DNA from: Bacteroidota bacterium
Lineage (GTDB): Bacteria > Bacteroidota > Bacteroidia > B-17B0 > Aurantibacillaceae
Reading direction: 5' to 3'
Assembly (NCBI GenBank): GCA_018267825.1
Contig: JAFDXR010000013.1
Location: forward strand, 16,275-80,274
Length of the DNA stretch: 64,000 bases
The notes beneath the pieces were generated by a model, which was given only the letters and a program-made list of their open reading frames with translations, was not told the DNA's origin and ran no database searches. Position numbers and translations under genes: made by a program. Below, in pieces: positions 1 to 7,582 of the stretch (its first letter is position 1; each line of letters begins with the position of its first letter).

Positions 1-62
1 ATGCCGAAACGGTTTGTGTGTTCGTAATCGCCGTGTTGCTGGGGGTTTGGTGCAAGCCCTTC

Positions 63-83
63 TTCGAATCCCGCCCTCTCCGC
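63..83 (+). other. tRNA 3'-end-like fragment
   Basis: TTCGAAT followed by CCCGCCCTCTCCGC reads like the T-loop and 3' acceptor strand of a serine-type tRNA. The T-stem partner is not found upstream of the loop, and no convincing anticodon stem folds in 1-62. The 5' end would lie outside the window. It may be a decayed tRNA, the 3' remnant left by element integration, or chance. Low confidence. Confidence 0.25.
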
Positions 84-130
84 TTCGGTGCACATTGGTG
101 CATATTAAAGCAGATTGAAGCACATTAAAG

Positions 131-159
131 GGCTACTCGAGAACCGAGTAGCCTTTTTT
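131..159 (+). terminator. Rho-independent terminator
   Basis: GGCTACTCG and CGAGTAGCC form a perfect 9-bp stem with a 5-base loop, followed by six T. It closes whatever transcript enters from the left edge of the window. Confidence 0.85.
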
Positions 160-172
160 AATTCAGATTCCA

Positions 173-207
173 TTTTGCAGGACAAACTCCCCGTTTTGCA
201 GACAAAC
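173..207. promoter_or_regulatory. 21-bp-spaced direct repeats, candidate LytTR sites
   Basis: TTTTGCAGGACAAAC (173-187) and TTTTGCAGACAAAC (194-207) are near-identical direct repeats whose starts are exactly 21 bp apart, two helical turns. LytTR-type regulators are known to bind two direct repeats at about this spacing. The pair lies about 80-115 bp upstream of the lytS-like gene, so autoregulation by the 1286-1981 product is a reasonable inference. Confidence 0.55.
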
Positions 208-252
208 CATTTCGGATCGCATAAGATAGTTTTACCTTGATCACCAACAATC

Positions 253-260
253 TACTTTTG
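253..260 (+). promoter_or_regulatory. Bacteroidota -7 element
   Basis: TACTTTTG matches the phylum consensus TAnnTTTG, 28 bp before the kinase start. No convincing -33 TTTG is placed at the usual spacing, which would fit a promoter that needs an activator such as the LytTR protein. Confidence 0.4.
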
Positions 261-288
261 ATTCATATTAACCTTTAAATTTAGAATT

Positions 289-1299
289 ATGAAAAAGTAT
301 ATAGTTGTCTTATTGCATTTAAGTTACTGGTTTATGTATTTACTTGTGATCTCGGGACTTTTATTAGTGTTGGATCATACAAAAGTGCACGTAATTTCAC
401 CAGCTTTTTTCGGAGCAGTACTTCCGGCTATTCTTGGATTTTATGCTTTTTATGGGATATTGTTTGAAAAATATCTAGCAAACAGAAAATTATTAAAGTT
501 TTTCTTATTCGTTGCTCTTTTAAGTCTTGTTGCAGGTGCCATTGCCGAAGTAATTGTGCAATCCCTTTTCAAGGTTGACAGAAGTTTCGGAACCATTTTT
601 TTCTCAGGATTATTTCTTTCTTTCATTGCACTCGTTAACGGAATAGTTGGTTTGATTATGAAAGGCTTTATCTCCTGGTACCGAGATATTCAAATTAAAC
701 TTGAATTAACCGAGAAAAACCACGAAATGGAATTAGCATTGATAAAGGCTCAAATTAACCCCCATTTTCTATTCAATACAATCAATAATATTGACACGTT
801 AATTAAAAAGGACACTAGCGCAGCTTCCGATTATTTAAACAAGTTATCGGACATCATGAGATTTACGCTGTACGAATCAAAAAACGGGAAAATTTCGCTT
901 GCAAAGGAAGTCGATTATATCGAGAAATATCTTGAACTCCAAAAAATAAGGACCAGCAATGAAAACTTTGTAAAATATGAAACTCAGGGTGATCTTGACG
1001 CTGAGATTGAACCCATGCTTTTGATCCCGTTCATTGAAAATGCTTTTAAGCATTCAGAGAACAAAAAAGTTCAAGAGGCGATTAAGATTCACATCAAATC
1101 CGACAAGGGCAGGCTTCATTTTGAATGCAAAAATGCTTACTCAAACCAAAAAAACACCCCACAACACAGCGGGCTTGGCAACGAACTAATAAGACGACGA
1201 CTGAAACTTCTATATCCAAATAAACATACCTTTGAAATATCAAATGCAGGAGGATTTTATACTGTAATGTTAGACATAAACTTGAGTGATAATAAATAG
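289..1299 (+). CDS. LytS/YpdA-like sensor histidine kinase
   Basis: 336-residue membrane sensor kinase of the LytS family (His_kinase, PF06580 type). Hydrophobic membrane segments fill residues 1-130. The phospho-acceptor motif with His159 in NPHFLFNTIN follows, then a GHKL ATPase part with PFIENAFKHS (around 250) and GLGNELIRRRL (around 295). It should phosphorylate the LytTR regulator, whose GTG start overlaps its 3' end by 14 bp. There is no periplasmic sensory domain, so the membrane helices are probably the input. The signal is unknown. The gene is markedly AT-rich compared with the kdp region downstream. Confidence 0.93.
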   Translation: MKKYIVVLLHLSYWFMYLLVISGLLLVLDHTKVHVISPAFFGAVLPAILGFYAFYGILFEKYLANRKLLKFFLFVALLSLVAGAIAEVIVQSLFKVDRSFGTIFFSGLFLSFIALVNGIVGLIMKGFISWYRDIQIKLELTEKNHEMELALIKAQINPHFLFNTINNIDTLIKKDTSAASDYLNKLSDIMRFTLYESKNGKISLAKEVDYIEKYLELQKIRTSNENFVKYETQGDLDAEIEPMLLIPFIENAFKHSENKKVQEAIKIHIKSDKGRLHFECKNAYSNQKNTPQHSGLGNELIRRRLKLLYPNKHTFEISNAGGFYTVMLDINLSDNK

Positions 1300-1981
1300 C
1301 ATCATAATAGAAGATGAGCCATTAGCTCAAGAAAGATTGGCCGAGTTCGTAAGTCGAGTTCCTAATATTAAGCTTTTGAAAAAGTTTGATAACGGAATTG
1401 AAGCGGTTTCGTTCTTAAAAGCCAACAACGTTGATTTGATCTTTCTTGATATTAACATGGATGGATTTTCGGGGATACAGCTGCTTGAAAGCACGAAGAT
1501 TAATGGACAGGTCATTTTTACGACTGCTTACGACGAATACGCATTAAAAAGCTACGATCTCAATGTAACTGATTACCTACTGAAGCCCTTTACCTTCGAA
1601 CGATTTATGAAGGCCATTGCTAAGGTTGATGAAAAATTAACACCCAATGCACCTAAAGACGAACGGGATTATCTTTTCGTTAAAACTGAATACAGGCTGG
1701 AAAAGGTAATGTTGGACGACATCTTATTTATCGAAGGGATGCGCGACTACCGGAGGATTCACACCAAAGATCGAAAGATCATGACGCTCCAGACTTTTAA
1801 AGATTTTGAGCAGGAAATATCGAAAACTAAGGTTTGCCGGGTTCATAAATCATATATGGTGGCGATAGATAAAATAACCTCAATTGAACGCGAAAGGATC
1901 AAGGTTAAGGACGTTCTCATACCGATATCAGAGACCTACAAAAAGGACTTTTTGGAGATCATTAATCGCGGCTCTAAATAG
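1286..1981 (+). CDS. LytTR-family response regulator
   Basis: 231-residue cytoplasmic DNA-binding regulator. The receiver domain (about 1-120) has the acidic pair near residues 10-12, phospho-acceptor Asp55 in LIFLDINMDG and the usual Thr/Lys positions (FTTAYD, LLKPF). The LytTR domain (about 130-228) carries the family pattern FVKTEYRLEKVMLDDILFIE. The start is GTG, read inside the kinase stop region, which implies translational coupling with the kinase. It probably binds the 21-bp direct repeats at 173-207. Pair partner: the kinase at 289-1299. Confidence 0.94.
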   Translation: MIINSIIIEDEPLAQERLAEFVSRVPNIKLLKKFDNGIEAVSFLKANNVDLIFLDINMDGFSGIQLLESTKINGQVIFTTAYDEYALKSYDLNVTDYLLKPFTFERFMKAIAKVDEKLTPNAPKDERDYLFVKTEYRLEKVMLDDILFIEGMRDYRRIHTKDRKIMTLQTFKDFEQEISKTKVCRVHKSYMVAIDKITSIERERIKVKDVLIPISETYKKDFLEIINRGSK

Positions 1982-2159
1982 CGGTGTAAACTGGAGCTAT
2001 TGTTCGAGCTTTTCGGAGGCCAAGATTTTCTGAATATCCCTTTTATTTACGTCCAGAAAATCAATGATTTGGAATAAATCCTCTTTGAATTGGTTCGAAA
2101 CTTGTCCCTCTTTTCCCGCTGATGCATTTTGGTGAATGAAATGCAATAAAAAAGAGATG

Positions 2160-2194
2160 AAAAGCAATTTAGACCAATCTAAATTGCTTTTTTT
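2160..2194 (+). terminator. Strong terminator with 14-bp stem
   Basis: AAAAGCAATTTAGA, loop CCAA, then the perfect complement TCTAAATTGCTTTT followed by more T. It lies 180 bp after the LytTR gene. Because the stem is flanked by A on one side and T on the other, it can work in both directions. Confidence 0.85.
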
Positions 2195-2291
2195 GTTCAT
2201 AAGACTCGAATTAATTCAGTGTAATGTTCGGAACTAATAAAATATCGTGGGAACAGCTGTTGTTTATGCAAAGCCAAAAGAAAATGAGTTT

Positions 2292-2627
2292 TTATATTAA
2301 GTCTGCTTTTGCCCTGGCAATTTTTCCATTTTTGAAAGTGAAGTCGAACACACCCCCCGTTTGCCCGCCAGGAAAATCACCCGTAAAATCAACTTCAATG
2401 TGTACTTCGTTGTCGTTAATGATATCCATCTTTACAATTCGTGTCTGTGTCTTGTAGCCAATGAAATATGTATCAAAATATTTCTTAATACCCGAATGCC
2501 CTTTAAAAACCTGTCCAACCGAAGGATCGTTAAGAACCGCGTCTTTGTGCCATTTGTCCAAATAGCTTTTTGTATCGTAAGCGTTGCTTACCGCAAGAAA
2601 ATCTTTAATAAATGCTTTTATATCCAT
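2292..2627 (-). CDS. SnoaL/NTF2-like fold protein
   Basis: 111-residue protein of the nuclear transport factor 2 / SnoaL-like superfamily: alpha helices first (MDIKAFIKDFLAVSNAYD), then a curved sheet ending in GGVFDFTFKNGKIARAKADLI. Such small cone-shaped domains bind or isomerise small hydrophobic molecules; the exact reaction cannot be told. It is the last gene of the SDR-AraC operon, starting only 2 bp after the AraC stop, so it is probably the accessory enzyme of a short detoxification or secondary-metabolism module. Confidence 0.8.
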   Translation of the reverse strand: MDIKAFIKDFLAVSNAYDTKSYLDKWHKDAVLNDPSVGQVFKGHSGIKKYFDTYFIGYKTQTRIVKMDIINDNEVHIEVDFTGDFPGGQTGGVFDFTFKNGKIARAKADLI

Positions 2628-2629
2628 TT

Positions 2630-3550
2630 CTAATTAAATGAGTTTTTAAATTCAGTTGGTGTTAAATTGGTTTTTTTCTTAAACAACTTGCTGAATGATT
2701 GTGATTGTTCAAAACCTAATACATAAGCGATTTCTGACACAGATAAATTACTGGATGTCAAATATTCTTTTGCTTTTTCAATCAGCTTATTGTGTATATG
2801 CTGTTGTGCATTCTGTCCTGTTAATGAACGCAACATGTCGCTTAAATAACGCGGCGAAACATTTAATTGACCAGCTAAATATTCAACTTCCGGTAGCCCT
2901 TTATTCAAAGACTTTTCCTGAAAATAGCTATTCAAAACCTGTTCCATTCGTGTAAGCAAATCATTGGTTACCATTTTACGTGTAATAAATTGGCGTTTGT
3001 AAAAACGATTACTGTAATTGAGCAAAACCTCAATGTATGACACAACAAGGTCCTGACTAAAATCGTCCATATTGTTGTTGAGTTCATCTTTTATGTTTTC
3101 AAAAACCGAAAAAATGGTTTCTTTTTCCTTATCGGATAAAAACAACGCTTCATTAGCGGAATACGAAAAAAAACCGAAGGTCTTTATTTTAGTCCCAAGT
3201 GGATAATTGTAGATAAAATCCGGGTGAAAGAGTAACGTAAAACCTGAATAATCTTTATCATCTTCGGCACTTTGTATAACTTGATTAGGCGAAATAAAAG
3301 ACAAACCTCCTTCGTCAAAATCGTAGTAGTTTTGTCCGTATTTTATTTTCCCCGTTAAACTTTTCTTGTATGAAATTTTGTAGAAGTTAAGTAATAATGC
3401 TTTCGGTAACTCATTGGAAGGTGTTTTAATGTCGGCATAGTTTACCAAACTAACCAATGGATGCAATGGTTTGGGAAAGCCCAGGGCCTTGTGCAACTCC
3501 GAAATTGAATTGAATTTTTGGGGTACGTAGTTCGTATTATTCATCTTCAC
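2630..3550 (-). CDS. AraC-family transcriptional regulator
   Basis: 306 residues. The N-terminal two thirds (about 1-200) is a ligand or effector domain of the phylum-typical kind found beside SDR genes. The C-terminal AraC double helix-turn-helix covers about 205-306, with LAGQLNVSPRYLSDML as helix-turn-helix 1 and VSEIAYVLGFEQSQSFSKLFKK as the conserved second helix pair. It lies between an SDR oxidoreductase (15 bp upstream) and the NTF2-like protein (2 bp downstream), all on the minus strand. It probably controls its own operon through the repeats at 4426-4460. Confidence 0.93.
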   Translation of the reverse strand: MKMNNTNYVPQKFNSISELHKALGFPKPLHPLVSLVNYADIKTPSNELPKALLLNFYKISYKKSLTGKIKYGQNYYDFDEGGLSFISPNQVIQSAEDDKDYSGFTLLFHPDFIYNYPLGTKIKTFGFFSYSANEALFLSDKEKETIFSVFENIKDELNNNMDDFSQDLVVSYIEVLLNYSNRFYKRQFITRKMVTNDLLTRMEQVLNSYFQEKSLNKGLPEVEYLAGQLNVSPRYLSDMLRSLTGQNAQQHIHNKLIEKAKEYLTSSNLSVSEIAYVLGFEQSQSFSKLFKKKTNLTPTEFKNSFN

Positions 3551-3565
3551 AAATTTAACAAATGC

Positions 3566-4372
3566 TTAGCAGACAAACATTTCCTGCACCTTTTTGTATT
3601 GTGCTTCTGCTCCGTTTTTTTCCCGTTCGGTGTAAATTGAAATTGCGTCTTCTCCTGCTATATAGCGCAACTGCTCTTTGTTGTCGTTTGCCGCATCGTA
3701 AATCACACTTGCAATGCTTTCTGCCGATGAAAACTGGCTTACCCTTTCTTCGCTGTAACCCTTGCTTACTATATCAACTAATTGGTTGTAATCCTTGCTT
3801 TGTCCACCGTCCATTGAACGTCCTGCAAAGTCTGTTTTTATTCCTCCCGGTGCAACTATTTTTACTTTTACTCCGAAGTGTGCAAGCTCATAAGCCAAAC
3901 TTTCAGAAAAACCGTCGAGAGCAAATTTAGTAGCTGCGTAAATCGAACAAGTCGGATAACCTATCAACCCGAACATTGAAGTGATATTGATAAACATTCC
4001 CTTTTTCTTTTCACGAAAACAGGGAGTAAACTCTTTTGTTACTCTTATGGTGCCTAACAAATTCGTGTTGATCTGTCGGATTATTTGTTCATCTGTGAGT
4101 GCTTCCAAAGCACCAATTAACCCATAACCTGCATTATTTAAAACAATGTCTACCGAAAACTGCCGGAGAACCTCTTTAACCGCGCTTTCAATTTGTTCTT
4201 TTTTGGTTATGTCTAATTTTAAAACGGTGACATTTTCAAGTTTTGTAAGTTCCATTTCATTTTCCGGATTTCTCATGGTAGCGATAACTTTCCAACCTCT
4301 TGACTGAAACAGTTTGGCAGTTGCTTTTCCTAAACCTGTCGAAGCTCCTGTAATAAAAATTGTCTTTTGCAT
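3566..4372 (-). CDS. Short-chain dehydrogenase/reductase
   Basis: 268-residue classical SDR. The Rossmann nucleotide-binding motif is TGASTGLGK (residues 8-16), followed by the NNAGYG motif (around 90), a catalytic Ser and the YAATK active site. The length and the C-terminal extension match the group of SDRs that Bacteroidota carry next to AraC regulators. It should use NAD(P)H to oxidise or reduce a hydroxyl or carbonyl; the substrate is unknown. It is the first gene of a three-gene minus-strand operon. The upstream 128 bp contains the candidate AraC operator. Confidence 0.93.
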   Translation of the reverse strand: MQKTIFITGASTGLGKATAKLFQSRGWKVIATMRNPENEMELTKLENVTVLKLDITKKEQIESAVKEVLRQFSVDIVLNNAGYGLIGALEALTDEQIIRQINTNLLGTIRVTKEFTPCFREKKKGMFINITSMFGLIGYPTCSIYAATKFALDGFSESLAYELAHFGVKVKIVAPGGIKTDFAGRSMDGGQSKDYNQLVDIVSKGYSEERVSQFSSAESIASVIYDAANDNKEQLRYIAGEDAISIYTEREKNGAEAQYKKVQEMFVC

Positions 4373-4425
4373 AATTTGATGTTTTAATCTGACAATGCAA
4401 AAGTCCGTGGAAGTTTAAATCCCAC

Positions 4426-4460
4426 TGTTGCCAAAGTGAGTTAAATTGTTGCCAAAATGA
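4426..4460. promoter_or_regulatory. 21-bp-spaced direct repeats, candidate AraC operator
   Basis: TGTTGCCAAAGTGA (4426-4439) and TGTTGCCAAAATGA (4447-4460) are 14-bp direct repeats differing at one base, with starts 21 bp apart. They sit 54-88 bp upstream of the SDR start codon. AraC-family dimers commonly recognise direct repeats with about this phasing, so this is the likely binding site of the adjacent regulator. Confidence 0.6.
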
Positions 4461-4500
4461 AGGGAAAATACCAGCAGCAATACCAGGTTACACTTGCTCA

Positions 4501-5157
4501 TTATTCCTGTGTATCACCCGCTTTCTTCTTCTTTAGCTGAAAAGCTATACTTAAAGCCAATAAACGATTATAAGACGCTTTAGAAACCAAAGGAACAGCG
4601 TCTCTCACCGGCAATAAAGAGTGGCTAAGCCTTAATCCGATTGCCCACTTATCATTTAATTTGCAGCCAATACCAACGTTGAATGAGAGTTCGTTTCTGA
4701 CAAATGGATATGTAAATACCAGGTCAGGCGATACATTACCATATAAATGTTCAGCACAATTAATCAGGTATCCCAACCCCGGGCCAAATTCAAAATAAAT
4801 ATTCTTTCTATGGTATTGAAAAAGGAGAGGAACTTCAAAATAATGGAGGTTGACAAAATGTGGACTCTTTCCGGCATACGCACCGATTCCTTTATCCAAA
4901 AGTAAAAGTTCTGTTTGAGCCGTCCATTTTTTGTTCATTTTTAGCTGAAACCAGAATCCTCCTAAAAGGGATTGGTTAGGACGACTCTGAGTAAGATCTC
5001 CCGCGAGGGTATGACGTGAACATCCAAGCTTAACCCCAGCGCGATAGGTTGACTTGTAGTTATGCTGAGCACACAGCCAAACACAATTAAAAATGGCTAT
5101 TATCGCAAGATTTTTTCTCAATGTATTAACAACGTTATTTTCTTTAAAAAATTGCAT
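4501..5157 (-). CDS. Outer-membrane beta-barrel protein
   Basis: About 218 residues if started at the Met before QFFKENN. Downstream of it lies a signal-peptide-like stretch (NLAIIAIFNCVWLCAQ), followed by alternating hydrophobic strands typical of small porin-type barrels: FWFQLKMNKKWTAQTELLLLDKG, FEVPLLFQYH, IYFEFGPGLGY, VGIGCKLNDKWAIGLRLSHS. The frame stays open upstream to 5310, but that part does not look like a signal peptide. The start is uncertain; a TTG a few codons further in is possible. It probably resides in the outer membrane. No close neighbour shares its strand, so it may be transcribed alone. Confidence 0.7.
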   Translation of the reverse strand: MQFFKENNVVNTLRKNLAIIAIFNCVWLCAQHNYKSTYRAGVKLGCSRHTLAGDLTQSRPNQSLLGGFWFQLKMNKKWTAQTELLLLDKGIGAYAGKSPHFVNLHYFEVPLLFQYHRKNIYFEFGPGLGYLINCAEHLYGNVSPDLVFTYPFVRNELSFNVGIGCKLNDKWAIGLRLSHSLLPVRDAVPLVSKASYNRLLALSIAFQLKKKKAGDTQE

Positions 5158-5265
5158 TCCTTGCAAGCCGTGGATTTGGTGTGGACAAATGGCTTTTCCT
5201 GAGCGGATGATTCCCACCGTCTTTAAGGGGCCATGGTTTGAAACAGATAACATTCTTTGCGCACA

Positions 5266-5296
5266 AACCCGATAACTTATAACGCTATCGGGTTTT
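5266..5296 (+). terminator. Hairpin with T tract
   Basis: AACCCGATA and TATCGGGTT form a 9-bp stem around an 11-base loop, followed by TT. It looks like a terminator, but no recognised plus-strand gene precedes it. The 5158-5265 stretch may hold gene remains. Confidence 0.6.
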
Positions 5297-5338
5297 ATTC
5301 CCATTGACACCTTAGAAATTTTACGTACCTTTTAACTT

Positions 5339-5956
5339 ATGAAGAAAAGGCTGATTTGCTTTTATTTTTTGCTTACCGTATTGGTATCCTCCTGTGCTAT
5401 TCATTCCGATTTTCCATTTATTTGTTTTAGGAAAGAATGCGTTCAATCTCAGTTCAAAAAAAGCCCAAAGCGGAGTGGTGGAAAAAGAGGATTAAAACAG
5501 AAGGTGAATACACTGGCCGTGAAAATGAAACAAAAACAAGTCAAGCGAAAGTCAAAAAAACCGGATCCGCCGGATCGCGACTATATCGGTTTTAGTGGAT
5601 TTGAAGGGTCCACCGAAAGCAGCCAGGATTCCATTGTCAGGGACACCGCTGACGTAGCGGATTATATCAAAATGATTATATATTACAAAGCAGAAAAACC
5701 GGAAAAAAACATAGAGAAGGATAGTGTATATATCAAAGTTTCACGTTCACCCCAGGCAAAAGAAGATAAAGCCCTCATTAATTATTATCTGGAAAAACAT
5801 CCGGCTCAAACCATTAAGCAGGTACAGCTTATTATTAATGCAGAAAAAGAAGAAGATTCGTCGGTCAACAGTAGATCGGGGCTTATGAAAGCCAGGCGTC
5901 TGGAAAACTACATGATCAATGGTGGGGTGAAAGAGGAGATTATCACAATCAAGTAG
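5339..5956 (+). CDS. Lipoprotein with degenerate OmpA-like C-terminus
   Basis: 205 residues. A lipoprotein signal (MKKRLICFYFLLTVLVSSC) places the lipidated Cys at residue 19. A basic, low-complexity linker rich in Lys and Arg follows (about 45-80), then an acidic patch. The last 55 residues resemble the OmpA peptidoglycan-binding fold: a strand (TIKQVQLIINA), then LMKARRLENYMINGGVKEEI in place of the usual LS..RA..V..YL...GI. The conserved Asp of the GHTD motif is missing, so peptidoglycan binding is doubtful. Function unknown; probably an envelope-anchored protein. Confidence 0.65.
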   Translation: MKKRLICFYFLLTVLVSSCAIHSDFPFICFRKECVQSQFKKSPKRSGGKRGLKQKVNTLAVKMKQKQVKRKSKKPDPPDRDYIGFSGFEGSTESSQDSIVRDTADVADYIKMIIYYKAEKPEKNIEKDSVYIKVSRSPQAKEDKALINYYLEKHPAQTIKQVQLIINAEKEEDSSVNSRSGLMKARRLENYMINGGVKEEIITIK

Positions 5957-6019
5957 CCACATTCAGTCTTCCAATATGTGCGAAATCAGACTTAATTCCG
6001 GTGGTTCAGCTGTTTTAAA

Positions 6020-6059
6020 ATGCGGTCCTGTCAGGGCCCGAGTCCCGTCCGGACCGCAT
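6020..6059 (-). terminator. GC-rich hairpin, minus-strand terminator
   Basis: ATGCGGTCC and GGACCGCAT form a 9-bp stem around a long GC-rich loop. On the minus strand the stem is followed by TTTT. It lies 110 bp downstream of the carbonic anhydrase stop and probably ends that operon. Confidence 0.6.
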
Positions 6060-6170
6060 CATACATTAAATAAGTTCTGTTTTTATGGGATTTTGATTTT
6101 ATGAAATCTCTGAATTAATCCAATTCTCACCGCATTAAAAAGCCCTGTATATACAGTTTTTTTCGGACGA

Positions 6171-6821
6171 TTATTTGACTTGCTGCGTGGTTCCGAGGTC
6201 ATAGATCTCCTGGATACCTCTCAGTTTTTTAAGAAAGTTAATCCGCAGGTCGATGAGTTTCCCCGATTGTATATCGAATACCCAGCCGTGTACAGTAGGA
6301 TATCCGCGTTCCAGGTAATGTTTCTGGACAACCGCCATTTTTATAATATTGATGCATTGCTCCTCCACATTCACTTCTACCAGTTTCCGGTAACGTTCTT
6401 CATCGTTGGTGATCGAAGCCAGTGTGCTTTTATGCAAGCGGTAAACATCGCGGATGTTTCTTAGCCACGGATTCAGAATCCCCAAATCCTGTGGCTGCAT
6501 CGCTGCTTTTATGCCACCGCAATTGTAATGTCCGCACACCACAATATGCTTTACATTCAGGTAAGCCACAGCATACTCAACCACTGCCGCCGAACTGTTA
6601 TCGTTGTTCGGAACGAGGTTGGCAATATTACGGTGAACAAACATTTGTCCGGGTTTAACGCCCGTCATTTCTTCTATGGTGACACGGCTGTCGCTACACC
6701 CTATATAGAGAATTTCGGGGCTTTGGCCCTGGGCAAGGTCTTCAAAAAAATGAGCATCTTCTGCTTTCCTGGCGTTTACCCACTTTTTATTATTTTCAAA
6801 TACTTCTTTATAAAGTTCCAT
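6171..6821 (-). CDS. Beta-class carbonic anhydrase
   Basis: 216-residue zinc enzyme interconverting CO2 and bicarbonate in the cytoplasm. All ligands of the beta class are visible: Cys42, Asp44 and Arg46 in CSDSR, His98 and Cys101 in CGHYNCGG. The length and the C-terminal IDLRINFL fit the bacterial Can/CynT group. It is the last gene of a minus-strand set with two small membrane proteins upstream (45-bp gap), which suggests these peptides assist carbonate or pH handling at the membrane; that link is inference. Confidence 0.95.
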   Translation of the reverse strand: MELYKEVFENNKKWVNARKAEDAHFFEDLAQGQSPEILYIGCSDSRVTIEEMTGVKPGQMFVHRNIANLVPNNDNSSAAVVEYAVAYLNVKHIVVCGHYNCGGIKAAMQPQDLGILNPWLRNIRDVYRLHKSTLASITNDEERYRKLVEVNVEEQCINIIKMAVVQKHYLERGYPTVHGWVFDIQSGKLIDLRINFLKKLRGIQEIYDLGTTQQVK

Positions 6822-6866
6822 ATTCTTTAGTGAGTTTATCTTAAGCTAAATGACTTCAATCAGAAT

Positions 6867-7073
6867 CTAATCATTGGCAGATCCGGACAGCTGGATGGTC
6901 TTAATTATTAATACAACCACGACACCTGTTGATAATATTTTCAGGGCGCCATTCATCAGCTCTCCGGGCGTCTTTTGAATAGCAGCATCAACACCGTCGG
7001 ACGGGAAAACAGCGCCTACAATAAAAAGAATGACCACAATAAACAGAGGGGAGTAATCGGCTTTTTGTTTCAT
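6867..7073 (-). CDS. Small membrane protein upstream of carbonic anhydrase
   Basis: 68 residues from the ATG at 7073: MKQKADYSPLFIVVILFIVGAVFP, a polar loop (SDGVDAAIQKTPGELMNG), then a second helix (ALKILSTGVVVVLIIKTIQLSG). Two transmembrane helices with a short loop are predicted. The start is fixed by an ATGA overlap with the stop of the 63-residue protein upstream. The family is not recognised. It is transcribed with the beta-carbonic anhydrase. Confidence 0.65.
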   Translation of the reverse strand: MKQKADYSPLFIVVILFIVGAVFPSDGVDAAIQKTPGELMNGALKILSTGVVVVLIIKTIQLSGSAND

Positions 7074-7261
7074 TTTACCCTGGCTCTGAATAATTTGCGA
7101 ATAGCGAATGGAGCCGTTACGAGAAAACACAGAAAAGTTTCTGCATAAAAAAGTAAGACGAGGGCAAAAAGCGCATATCCACCGGTTTCAAGATATCTAT
7201 ATCCGGAAAACAAACACGCAAAGCCCAAAAACAGCAGTAATAACGGGGGAATCAGCTTCAT
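7070..7261 (-). CDS. Small membrane protein, 63 residues
   Basis: Two hydrophobic helices (PPLLLLFLGFACLFSGYRYL and YALFALVLLFYAETFLCFL) are followed by a basic tail (RKLFRARVK), so an inner-membrane hairpin with a cytoplasmic C-terminus is likely. The stop codon overlaps the next start as ATGA. It is the first gene of the operon leading to the carbonic anhydrase. Not recognised as a named family. Confidence 0.6.
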   Translation of the reverse strand: MKLIPPLLLLFLGFACLFSGYRYLETGGYALFALVLLFYAETFLCFLVTAPFAIRKLFRARVK

Positions 7262-7537
7262 TACTTTTTCAATTAGTTTTCTACCTACAAAGTAAGTGCA
7301 TGTTATTCATATATTTTCATTTATATTTATTATAAATTCCATAAATATATTTTATGTATTAAATGATTGTCATGCATCTCCTGTATTTAGTTTCAAAACC
7401 ACATAAGTGACCTCGTGAGCAGGAACAACCAGTCAAAACAACTGTGGTATCAATGCCTATAAACTGCTCCCTGAAAAAATTAAAAAGATTGTTCCCCCTC
7501 GGCGTGTTTTCCGTGATCAGCTTATAGAAAAATTTGC
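7262..7537. other. Intergenic region with possible gene remnant
   Basis: AT-rich DNA without a full gene. A plus-strand reading frame from 7419 to the TAG at 7539-7541 ends in peptide text that looks like a protein C-terminus (NAYKLLPEKIKKIVPPRR, then VFRDQLIEKFA) but has no start codon and no upstream domain. It may be a decayed gene end over which the arsR promoter now lies, or chance. Confidence 0.25.
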
Positions 7538-7579
7538 GTAGCTAAATAACTACACATATATTTGTAGTCAAATAACTAC
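7533..7579 (+). promoter_or_regulatory. arsR promoter with two operator copies
   Basis: A good Bacteroidota promoter: TTTG (7533-7536), a 20-bp spacer and TATATTTG (7557-7564). Two near-identical 16-bp imperfect palindromes, GTAGCTAAATAACTAC (7538-7553) and GTAGTCAAATAACTAC (7564-7579), overlap the spacer and the -7/+1 region, 26 bp apart. This is the arrangement expected for an autorepressing ArsR protein. Confidence 0.75.
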
Positions 7580-7582
7580 ATA

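Noticed and set aside
1-83. Complete tRNA gene
   Set aside because: Only the T-loop and acceptor 3' strand resemble a tRNA; no matching T-stem or anticodon stem could be folded, and the 5' end would be outside the window.
1997-2200. 67-codon minus-strand frame after the LytTR gene
   Set aside because: Its first codons are the stem of the perfect terminator at 2160-2194, it has no ribosome-binding site and no family match; most likely not a gene.
5158-5310. N-terminal extension of the 4501 outer-membrane protein, and the opposing plus-strand frame
   Set aside because: The extension lacks signal-peptide character and the internal Met is followed by one; the plus-strand frame matches nothing and ends at the 5266 hairpin.
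6130-6170. Palindrome CTGTATATACAG followed by T as a second terminator
   Set aside because: A 12-base perfect palindrome leaves no loop, so a stable terminator hairpin is unlikely; it may be a protein-binding site, but nothing supports this.
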